64,000 bases of DNA from Dermanyssus gallinae (taxonomy: Eukaryota; Arthropoda; Arachnida; Mesostigmata; Dermanyssidae). Shown here piece after piece: positions 34,832-45,589 of the stretch. Each line of letters opens with the position of its first letter. Position 1 is the first letter of the stretch. The position numbers were made by a program, and so were the translations under genes. Under the pieces are notes generated by a model, which was not told the DNA's origin, did no database searches, and saw only the letters and a list, made by a program, of their open reading frames with translations. The DNA is taken from positions 62,001 to 126,000 of the forward strand of contig QVRM01005993.1 of NCBI GenBank assembly GCA_003439945.1, written 5' to 3'.

Positions 34832-36601
34832 CACACAGAGCAAGATGAACAATATCTCACCAAGTAACGATGTACACTATCAGTACGAAGGACACACTAA
34901 ACGCAAACATTTTGGTTAAATTCGGCTTAACAAAAACATTCAATTGGATCTTTCAGGAATTCGACCCACACACGTCTATGGTTTAAGATGTCTAATGTAC
35001 GACTAGCATGATATCATTATGGAGGGATCATGACAACACGTGTTTCATTGAATATTATCGATGGAAGGAAAAGTAAGAGAGACTTTTTAGTTTACAATTG
35101 TATTAGAAAGTCTCTAGAGAGAGACTCCTATACGATTATAACTAAGCACACTTCTTGTCTGTCTCTCTCTCTCTTTCTCTGTCTGTCATTTTGCCATAAC
35201 ACATATCCACGCAATAAAAGATACTGTAGGGCATCTATACGCTAAATAAGCAAAATGAGTTATATTTCTTGAACAGTTTTGTTTACTGATTTAACGTAAC
35301 CTGGCATCGATAGATGGCGGCTCTGGCCTGCTGGAAGAACTCGTCTTGCACGTTTCTCAGAACCATATTTGCGCCTGACATGTAGAATCTTCAGATACTA
35401 AGTGCTTTACACACAGTACTTTTGCTCGAACGGTCGAATGATGTGGTGTGTTGGTAGCTTGACAATGCGCATACCGACGTAGCGCTAAGCTACGGCTTCC
35501 TCAAAGCCGTAGCAAACGCTTGAAACATCTGAGCATTGGACGACCACGCGGACGACGCTTTTGGTGCGGTGCAGCCACTTTCGTTGCACCGAGGAGAAAG
35601 TGGCTGCGAGCGAGAGTGAGACCTAATAACTAAGACAATGACGTAAGACCGGCCAGTTCAACAGTGGTCTGCGTCGCGTGCACTAACGTCGAAGAACAAA
35701 GACCGAAATCGTCGGCGGTGTAAGACCTTCATTGTTAAGGCCCTTTTCCTATTGGAGCATTTTTTGCAGCAGCAGCAGCAACAACAACAGCATCAGCAGC
35801 AGCACGTGTTGTTGCTACTTAGAGAGAGGAATTGTGGTAGTTCACGTCCCGAGTAGCGGGTAGCGTTTTTTCACAGCTATATTTGCTCACCGGTACTCGG
35901 ACAGTATACAGCAAACTGTACAGCGGATCTAGCCCCCAATCCCAACAGCAACGACAACAAAGTCAAAGCGGTAGTGGACGTGTTCGAACTTGCTTGTTGT
36001 CGTTTACTTTCCTTCCTTCCATATGTCTGTCTGTGTGCGTGTCAGTCCGTAGTCAATCTATCTATCTTTCTATCTAGGTCTCTCTACTCCTCCTCTTCTT
36101 TGTCTATATTTCCTCTTTGTAGAGGTCGCTTTTTGTAGAGTTGTCACCGCATACATCGCAAACACGCACACACACATTATGATGATGACGACGACGACAA
36201 TGACTAACAAAGACGGCCACCGCCGCCCGCAAATGAGCCACTTCAGTAAATATCCTTCATTGAGCGGGAAAATCGCGCAGCATGAACTGTCGCTCGCCCG
36301 TCCGCAGAGATCTCTGCACAGAGAAACCGCAGAGATGGCTTGCTGGCTAGCTGGCTGGCTTGATGATTGTGTGATGGCAATGATAGAAAGAAAGCTGCCA
36401 CTTGCCACTCGCACCTTGGTGGATGAGTTTTGGTGGTACAATTTTGTACAAACGTTTGTCCATAAACAAAGAGAGGAGCTCTCCAGTGCGAGCAAGAAGC
36501 ATAGCGAGAAAGAGATTAGAGAGAGACTAGAGAGAGACAGAGAATCAAGTAAGGTGCAAACCGCGACGAAGGCTGCTGCTGCGGCTGCTGCCGTGAGTAG
36601 G
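34832..36601. repeat. Low-complexity region: CT-rich, CAG and GAC-type microsatellites
   Basis: CT-rich runs lie near 35160-35190, CAG/CAA repeats at 35766-35805, and ATG/ACG repeats around 36179-36200. Long open frames here (36070-36720 on both strands) are driven by composition. The right end is antisense to member A. Confidence 0.6.
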
Positions 36602-36838
36602 CTAGTACGCGCGGAACGCACTTGCATCGTAGTCGTGCAGGAGGCCGGCAAGGCCGATTTCGGCCAGAAGCAGACCGAGACCGATGAGTTCGATGTAACG
36701 AACCGGCGATAAACCTCCACACAGCATCATCGTAGAGCCTGCAATCGCCGCGATGAACGTTCGTAGGTACAGCATCGCTGGCTCATCATCGAGCAGGCGA
36801 AGGCCGTCGTCGTCCATCTCCCTCAGATGACGATGCAT
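36602..36838 (-). CDS. Small two-pass membrane protein, unknown family (member A)
   Basis: This 78-residue ORF starts at AGCAATG. The N-terminus (residues 1-24) is acidic, with Asp11 four residues before Leu15-Leu16, then DDEPAMLYLRTF. Two membrane segments are at about residues 27-44 and 50-67, rich in Ala, Gly and Leu. The tail GLLHDYDASAFRAY ends at TAG and matches the tail of the ORF at 11893. Upstream on its strand is a GA/CT-rich stretch that could be 5' untranslated sequence. GC content is higher than around members B and C. Function unknown; of the family it looks most gene-like. Confidence 0.5.
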   Translation of the reverse strand: MHRHLREMDDDGLRLLDDEPAMLYLRTFIAAIAGSTMMLCGGLSPVRYIELIGLGLLLAEIGLAGLLHDYDASAFRAY

Positions 36839-37435
36839 TGCTTAATCTCTCGCCTTGTCTCGCTCGCTCTCTCTCTGTCTCGCTCTCTCTATCTATCTCT
36901 CCCTCGGCACCTCAGTAATCAGTAAGGTCAAGGCAGTTTGGTCAGCCACCGAGTCCGTTAGTCTGTCTGTCTGTAAAGAACACACTGTTCTGCCCACTAC
37001 TTTCGTTGTTTGTGAGCCACAACTAGCAAAGAAACCAGCGGCCCAATTTCATCAATTTATCTGTACATTCACTTATAGTTGAAACATTTTGTCGTAGTAG
37101 CTTGCTCGATCGCTGGCTGACAGGTTCAACGCTTGAGGCGTGACGTAAGGCATGAGCGTCCATTCCACTTGGGTCCGTGTTGGCCTGATTAGGTTAGGCA
37201 ATTCGATTCGCCCGTCATTCATACGTCGTACAGAATGGCACACTGTTTCGCGCAGCGGCGGCAGCAGCAGCAGAAGCAAAAACAATAACACCTATACTAT
37301 GCCATAATACTACGCCATTCTTGTCTGTTGTACACTTTGAAGCCAATGTTGGCAATCATTTCTTATATCGCATGTGTAAGAGAGATATATCTGCAAAGAA
37401 AATGTAAGCCGGCATCCTCAAAGGGTCCCGGGTAC
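36839..37435. other. CT-rich flank of member A; no confident gene
   Basis: A CTCT-rich stretch lies at 36855-36905. A minus-strand frame at 37073-37291 (with internal ATG; NDGRIELPNLIRPTRTQVEW) looks coding-like by composition, but has no relative or known motif. It could be an upstream exon of member A's transcript. Confidence 0.3.
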
Positions 37436-37439
37436 TGGA

Positions 37440-38310
37440 ACCAACACTGTCAAGCACGAGTATAATCTGCTATGGAGCACGTAGACTTCCACAAGCCCGC
37501 GAGTTTATTCTGCAGTACTGCGTTCTGAGAGTTATCGCCTTTTCGTCAGCTCCTTTTACAGATACCGAAATTTATCACAAACGTGGTCATGCGTAGATGA
37601 TCGAAGCAAAATAGTAACTTTTCAAGAGACGCTAGACAATTTTTTGGAATGGTGTAATGGCCTCAACCTTAAACTATCTGTTAATAATTGTGCTGTGCTA
37701 CACTTTGGACACAACAATCCTGCACACAAATACACCCTAGGCTCTAAAAAACGGCCACTAAAAAGACGACTAAAGACTTGGGAATACTGACATCTGATAC
37801 ATTGAACTTATACACCTCATATACTGGTAATAAGTGGTAACGGCTGCCACAAGAAGACTAAACTGGATATTGCGCTCGTTTGTTATTAAAGACGCTTCCC
37901 TGTATGTCAGACAGTACAAGCAATATGTTTTCCCGGTCATATTATACGCTTCCCCCGTATGGCATTAAGGATTCGCATGTGATGAGAAGACTCTGGCCAC
38001 AGTTCATAAAAAGTTCATAAGGCATGTTGCCTACCGCTGCAACATAAGCAGAATAATGTTGAGTGCATGGACATAGCCAGATAATATCGACAGATGTACG
38101 TTTACAAGCATATGTAAGCAGCTTGATAGATTCAACAAGTTATTTGAAGTCATGACGACGATAACTCGCTCTGGTTTAAACATTCAGGCTAAAGCAAGAA
38201 AAGAAATCGTAAATAGAATGTTCGCGTGGCGCACAGCCCACCAAGTACAATCATGTACAGCCAAACATCTAAATCGCCGGATGGCGCGTTTGTTATCAAG
38301 TTTCGAGAAT
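37440..38310 (+). pseudogene. CR1/Jockey-type RT remnant
   Basis: The plus strand carries the region after RT box C. In one frame it reads NGLNLKLSVNNCAVLHFGHN. After a frame change it reads WILRSFVIKDASLYVRQYKQ, YVFPVILYASPVW, then KFIRHVAYRCN. These align with FRCFILKNHDFYVTLYRSLV, LPKFLYCSQVW and KFIRRISKRCN of the LINE at 1018-3857, so it is the same family or a close one. Several stops are present. Confidence 0.72.
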
Positions 38311-38469
38311 CCTAAATAAAGCCCCCCTGCCAAAGAGTGTGTAAATCAATGCATATGTACTCCAATTGGCATGACTGTTTAAATACTGTGGAAATATACA
38401 TCAGTTTTGCTACATGCGTCAGCTGAGGCGCAATATAATCTGCATACAAAATAAAAGAAAGCCTTAACA

Positions 38470-40203
38470 CCGTGCATGAAATTGTGACTGCGTCGCTGAG
38501 CGCTCTGTCTGAACTCGTTCTGGCTTGTGCAATCAACAGCGAGCCATCCGTCCTGTTGTTTGGGGCCCACACGTTGTCCTCGGCATCGGGTATACAGCAG
38601 GGAGACCCTTGGGGCTGGCTCTATTCAGCCTGGGTATGCGTGAGCTGGTCAACTTAATACAAGTGCCTTTCAACGCCTGGTACCTTGACGATGGCACACT
38701 CGGTGGACCGATGGAGGGCTTACTCGAGGAAGTGCGCAGAATTCTTGCCTTTGAGGCAGTCAGTGGCCTGGTGTTAAACACGGCCAAATGCGAGGTGTTC
38801 GCGCCGGGGACAGACCCGGACGACCCCACATTGAGTATCTTACTTGCGTTACTACCAAGGTAGAGTCGTGTCTGAACACGAAGTTACGCTCCATGGCACA
38901 CCACTCCTACCATCTGCACTGTCGAGTCTACTCGACCCCATGATGGACATATTGTGAGCGATGCAAGAACGTCTGCCCGTGACGTCAGAGCCCACCAAGG
39001 GCTTTACCTACTCCTCTCGTCGTTATCCGCGTGTCGCATAGTACATATCATATGATCCATAGACTGTTCGGGTACATTCAACCAGCTTCTCCAACCATTC
39101 GACGACCAGGTGGTGGAGGCCCTTGAGACGGTTTTGGGTCTGAACTTACGATCACGAGAGGTGCGCCGAGCGGCTCTCCCCACCTCCATGGCAGGCCCTG
39201 CCGTGGCCACCTCGATGCACGTTACGTCGGGTCATGTCCAACGCCTGCTCCCGCCGGGGGCTTGGACATTGTTTAAGGCAACTCGCGACGCTATAGCGGC
39301 TGGACTCCAAGCTTTACCGCCTGATATGAATAGACGTGCCTGACAGAGGGCCTGGGCCAAAAAGGTATACGAATCTTCGCTTACTGAGTTGCTTGAAAAA
39401 TGCGCCTCCTTGCCGTCGCTCGCCCAGGAGCGAGCGACTGGCTACACGCACTTCCCGCTGACTCATTGGGCACCCGCCCTGACGACCAATTCACCCGGAT
39501 CTGCGTTGGCCTGAGACTGGGAGCAGATTCGGTAGAGCCACACAGATGCACTTGTGGCGAGCCTGTCGGACGCCTGGCCAGACACGGCCTGTCTTGCGCT
39601 GACTCGGCGGGCCGGCGCTCACGTCACACCGCTCTGAATGACATTCTTGCAAGGTCGTTGCGAAAGGCCGGAATCCCTTGCGTCCTGGAACCGCCTGGTC
39701 GTTCTAGAGACGATGGCAAGCGGCCCGACGGCTTGACCTTGATACCTTTCTACAAGGGTGTGGGATGCGACGATGGCTCCTCCCTTGTCGGTCCCGACGC
39801 TTCTCGCCCAGGAACTGCCGCTTCCCGCGCTGAGACATCAAAGATAAAAAAGTATGCGAACTTAGGCCGGGTGTACCACTTTTCACCCTTCGCATTCGAG
39901 ACGCTGGGTGGCCCTGGGCCCCTCACAACAACGCTAATTTCCCAGGTTGGCGACGCTTTACAGCAGGCTACGATGGACAAAAGGGCACACTTTCTTCTGC
40001 CAAAGGCTTTCCCTAGAGATTCAGAGAGGTAATGCGATTTCGGTGCTCGGAACTATGAAAGACTGGATGGACCCGCGTCTTCGCGTCAGGGGTCGGGCAA
40101 GACTCCCACTCGGACACGAGTGATAGAGGAGGAGTGAACCATCGGCGTCGTGAATTTAAACATTCACATGTATATATTAAATTCCTAAATCAATAATAAT
40201 AAT
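38470..40203 (+). mobile_element. YLDDG/restriction-like-endonuclease LINE, copy 1, with (AAT)n tail
   Basis: RT pieces are SASGIQQGDP then ALFSLGMREL (box B, with a frameshift between) and NAWYLDDGTLGGP (box C, intact Asp pair). The C-terminal ORF (39400-40032) has HRCTCGEPVGRLARHGLSC, a Cys/His cluster, and [12 protein letters not shown] with a following Asp, the restriction-like endonuclease signature. It ends with [18 protein letters not shown] 33-nt in-frame block present in copy 2 (GGLGLPSARSL) is missing. The 3' end is ATTAAATTCCTAAATC followed by AAT repeats. Clade could be R4/Dong or another RLE group. Confidence 0.82.
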
Positions 40204-41772
40204 AAGTGCCTTTCAACACCTGGTACCTCGACGATGGCACACTCGGTGGACCAATGAAGGGCTTACTCGAGGAAGTGCGCAGAATTCTTGCCTTTGAGAC
40301 AGTCAGTGGTCTGGTGTTAAACACGGCCAAATGCGAGGTGTTCGCGCCGGGGACAGACCCGGACGACCCCACATTGAGTGCCTTACTTGCGTTACTACCG
40401 GGGTGTAGAGTCGTGTCTGAACACGAAGTTACGCTCCATGGCGCACCACTCCTACCATCTGCACGGTCAAGTCTACTCGACCCCATGATGGACAGATTGT
40501 GGGCGATGCAAGAACGTCTGCCTCTAGTCGGAGCCCACCAAAGGCTTTACCTACTCCCCTCGTCGTTATCCGCGTGTCGCATCGTACATATCATACGATC
40601 CATAGACTGTTCGGATACATTCAACCAGCTTCTCCAACCATTCGACGACCAGGTGGTGGAGGCCCTCGATACGGTTTTGGGTCTGAACTTACGACCACGA
40701 GAGGTGCGCCAAGCGGCTCTTCCCACCTCCATGGGCGGTCTTGGTCTTCCCTCGGCCCGCTCCTTGGCAGGCCCTGCCGTGGCCGCCTCGATGCACGCTA
40801 CGTCGGGTCGTGTCCAACGCCTGCTCCCGCCGGGGGCTTGGGCATTGTTTAAGGCAACTCGCGACGCTATAGCGGCTGGACTCCAAGCTTTACCGCCTGA
40901 TATGAATAGACGTGCCTGACAGAGGGCCTAGACCGAGAAGGTACACGAATCTTCGCTTACTGAGTTGCTTAAAGAATGCGCCTCCTTGCCGTCGCTCGCC
41001 CAGGAGCGAGCGACTGGCTACACGCACTTCCCGCTGACTCATTGGGTACCCGCCCTGACGACCAATTTACCCGGATCTGCGTTGGCCTGAGACTGGGAGC
41101 AGATTTGGTAGAGCCACACAGATGCACTTGTGGCGAGCCTGTCGGACGCCTGGCCAGACACGGCCTGTCTTGCGCTGACTCGGCGGGCCGGCGGGCCGGC
41201 GCCCACGTCACACCGCTCTGAATGACATTCTTGCAAGGTCGTTGCGAAAGGCCGAATTCCTTGCGTCCTGGAACCGCCTGGTCTTTCTAGAGACGATGGC
41301 AAGCGGCTCGACGGCTTAACCTTGATACCTTTCTACAAGGGTGTGGGATGCGACGGTGGCCCCCTCCCTTGTCGGTCCCGACACTTCTCGACCAGGAACT
41401 GCCGCTTTCCGCGCCGAGACATAAAAGATAAGAAAGTATGCGAACTTAGGCCGGGTGTACCACTTTTCACCCTTCGCATTCGAGACGCTGGGTGGCCCTG
41501 GGCCCCTCACAACAACGCTAATTTCCCAGGTTGGCGACGCTTTACAGCAGGCTACGATGGACAAAAGGGCGGGCACTTTCTTCTGCCAACGGCTTTCCAT
41601 AGAGATTCAGAGAGGTAACGCGATTTAGTAGTGCTCGGAACTATGAAAGACTGGATGGACCCGCGTTTTTGCGTCAGGGGTCGGGCAAGACTCCCACTCG
41701 GACACGAGTGATAGAGGAGGAGTGAACCATCGGCGCCGTGGATTTAAACATTCACATGTATATATTAAATTC

Positions 41773-41802
<30 letters not shown>
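40204..41802 (+). mobile_element. YLDDG/restriction-like-endonuclease LINE, copy 2, with (AAT)n tail
   Basis: This copy begins abruptly inside the RT, just before NTWYLDDGTLGGP, right after the AAT tail of copy 1. It runs about 1.6 kb nearly identical to copy 1 and ends with the same 3' region and about 11 AAT units. The RT frame 40206-40919 is open through TSMGGLGLPSARSL. It then meets the same TGA (after MNRRA) and the same frame change before RLLAVARPGASDWLHAL as copy 1. Additional frame breaks lie in the endonuclease part (around 41190 and 41255). Confidence 0.85.
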
Positions 41803-42318
<516 letters not shown>

Positions 42319-43124
42319 ATGTAGGAGAGATAGTTTAATATATTTATTATTAGTATTAGTATATTTAATTAAACTACCTATTTATAATTTACATTTATGG
42401 TCACTAAAATATCATAAGGAAGCTCCTGTAGGATGTTCAAACGTTTTAGCCGGTGTATTAAAAAATAAGAGATTGCTTTATATCGTAATATTTCTATATT
42501 TAACTATAATATATTAATCTAAGTTATTTTATTAATTTTTTTTTGTTCACGATTATTAGGTTCATTTTATATAGGTTTAATTTGTTTAATAATAATTGAT
42601 GTAAAAATATTAAATGCATATTCATAAGTTTGTTGTATATGATATATTTTATTGGGAATTATAACATACATTTAAAGTCTTATTGCAATACTTCGTACAG
42701 TTTTAATACTACAACAATTTAATTTAATCCTCAAGCAGAACATATTTTAAAAAAGTTCTTGCTAAACAGTTGCATAACCTTTTGTAATTTGTTTTAATAC
42801 GCTATTTATACAGATGTACTCTTTAGTTTTAGTAAATAATACTATTTATAATAGATTATAAAAAAAATTATTTTTATTTAATGATTGTCACTAGTTGTCT
42901 CTGAACCGTTGTTTCGACGCGAAAATGACTGTTGCTGTCAATACTCTCGCTAGAAGAGTCGTATTTCTATTTGGAATAACCGGGTTACATTAAAAGTTTA
43001 AAGTGTGATTGATTGCTATATTGTTAACCTGAGCCGTATTCCACACCGATGACCAAAGGTCGTTAATGTCTGACGACGAGGCCACTTCAGATCCAATGAG
43101 GGCCTCACGTAGACGATACTATTA
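42319..43124. other. Very AT-rich stretch, no gene recognised
   Basis: Stops are frequent in all frames, apart from the frame that runs in from the AAT tract. No conserved feature was seen. Confidence 0.5.
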
Positions 43125-44560
43125 TTAGAATATACTTGATGTCGCGTAAAATAAAAAAATCGTCAGCAGTCGCATATGCCAAAATGACCAGTTGTATATA
43201 GCGATGGATCTGCATTTATCTGCAAATGCGTCAAAATCTGTTTCTTTGTAGACCTTTAAAACGGACATCAATTTGTTGTTTATGGAACCGTCTCCCGGGA
43301 CGGCAAATTTATTTAAGTTGAATAACTCTTCATTGAGCTTGAAATTTCCATTATTACATAAATCCAAGCAATTATAACTATTCAGGTAATTTTGCGGCAC
43401 TCCTAGTCGTCTCCGGAAGAGCCCCGCACCTGAAAAGAGTGTGGTCTACGTCGTCAGGGTCGCCGATTCTACATAAAACACACCTGTCCGCCTAAACCTT
43501 TTTGACATTTTCTACATAGGCCTGAGAGCTGCCGTAACCGAGGAACGCCCAGGTGAGATAATGCATGATATCTGTGTGCTCGGTGCCTTTTTCTTAGGTC
43601 CGTGGGTACCAACCCGTAAAAACAGCGATTACTGATCTCATTCTCGATTCCGGTGCTTTTCGTTCCGCTGTAACGACCTTAGTCTACCATCTTTATAGAG
43701 TTCCCCCTTATGCGTCGCCTTTCTTGAACGCCTAGCCTCACTGCAGAAAAATGCTCTCTCGATTCGCTTGGGCCAATATAGCATGCGTCAGCTACATGAA
43801 TAGTATCCGTGGACACCGTCCCGTATCCCCTTGTTATAGCCAACACTCTTAATGTCATGGCAATCTTCTATCTGCTCCTATTTGTATGCAGGGCCGGCCG
43901 GCCCTACAGTGGTAAGATGACGAAAAATGTCGAGTAAGTAAATGAGGCTAGCAGAAAACGTTGTCGACCTGGCCTCAATGATGTGGCGATGACTCGCTTA
44001 AATTAGATGAGCAGGGCGCACTAATTTATCCAGGTACTCTCACATACTTGACTATGACGATCGGAGTTTATCTGCGCGGACTTGTTGTTTGTCACGGCGA
44101 AACTTGACAGTTTTGTTTTTGACACATTTATTATGAGTTCAAATTTTAGAGAAATACTCATCAAGTGTGCAAGGCGCTGTCTGTACGGACTACTGCTGGT
44201 TATTACCAGGTCATCCGCATAGAGCAGGACCATAGCTGTTAGATGCCACTCTTTCATGATGCGTGGCAGATTGCTGAGCAACGTTAATTATAACAATGGG
44301 CTAAGATTATGGCCTTGCAGATGGCCAGTCGTATAATAAACGTGTCACCATCATCGAGAATAACGTGGTTAGTTCCCGGAAGTGCGCTGAGCAGAGTAAG
44401 CAATTATGGTCCAACTCCAGCGTGCTCTAGCTTCTTCAAGACAATATCACGGGATGCAAAGCCACAGTGCTCATCAAGAAGAAACGCCAGTGCTGTAAGG
44501 AAAACATTTGTGGTTTTGTATACGAGTAAGGGCAATATTGACTTCGTCTAGACTAAACGG
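43125..44560 (-). pseudogene. LINE reverse transcriptase, C-terminal part, decayed
   Basis: On the minus strand, 44540-44300 reads FLLDEHCGFASRDIVLKKLE and then THVILDDG-like sequence (NHVILDDGD). At 44225 is AMVLLYADDLVITSSSPY with an intact Asp pair, then LIINVSKTKLSSFA. Further on, a frame contains CRIGDPDDVDHTLFRCGALP, the Cys/His tail finger common in R1/Jockey-type LINEs. It is followed by the open frame 43125-43400 (NGNFKLNEELFNLNKF), probably the ORF end. Frame changes separate these blocks. Confidence 0.68.
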
Positions 44561-45589
44561 TTCATTAAAAAAAGACAAAAAACAGGAACTTTGAGTTCGT
44601 ATGAAGTAGGAGTCTCGACTGGCACGTATCTGCGTGGACGAAAGCTGCTTGAAAGTGCCCCAGAATTTTTTTTCAGATGGAATTGGACAGCTCTATTGCG
44701 TGATGAAATGAGGTTCGCGTTGCGCTTTTTAGTGTAATGTGTCTTTCCTGTTAGTCGGCAAATGATCGCTTTTTGAGTCTCGAAACGTTCGATCATGCTT
44801 TCATGTGATTTAGTACATAGCTGCTGCAGGTGGATTAATTTATTATTTCTGGAGGGCTCTTAGTAGCTTGCCGTAGCTCATATAAATCCAAACCATACTA
44901 CCACAGGAAGCACCGCGTACGTGGTCGTTATTTATCTGTGGAGCTGGATTTAGAAGGGCGCTGGTGATCTCAGCTATGGCCTTCCCAAAGCAGCCCTGTT
45001 GTAGCCTACCAGGGTTCATCCGAACGAGCAGCGAAACATTTATGTTGTTATCTAGGCGCTATTTCACGCTGGTGCGTCGTTTTATAATATAAATAGAATT
45101 TACAGACAGCCTGCAAACTACGATGATGTTTTTAATCGCCGTAAAACACGAAAAGCATGCCTTTCGAATGTCACGGGCTGTTCAATCGAGGGTCTTGCTT
45201 CAGTCGACAATTGAGATGACTAGTTAACAGTGTCGTTTGTCCAATGCCAATAAAGTTCATAGCGATGATAATCTTCTTTACTAATTAGTCAGTATTGTCA
45301 CCGCTTTCCGAGTTTACACTGCTGTACATGATAATCAACAAGAGTTTGAGTGACGAAAGGACTACAACTTTATTCTCTGCATATAGCAGGGTTATGTTCC
45401 TAAGGCGTGGACCACTAAGAACAGGTACGCCACCTGTGGGGCGACCGCGTGTGACAATGGAAACCATAATACACGAAGACATCAAAGCGTTAGACGGAAA
45501 ATGTTTCTGTCAGGACAAAGACTTCAATACCTAATCATTGGTTAGATAATCCAGATTAGATCATTAAATTGGCATATCACTAGTTATTG
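44561..45589. other. No confident gene
   Basis: A minus-strand frame at 45285-45485 contains NITLLYAENKVVVLSSLKLL, reminiscent of RT box C with a lost Asp. It may be more LINE debris. Nothing else is recognised. Confidence 0.35.

Noticed and set aside
36070..36720. Long ORFs on both strands (216 and 177 codons)
   Set aside because: They result from low-complexity CT/GA and trinucleotide repeats and from the antisense of member A.
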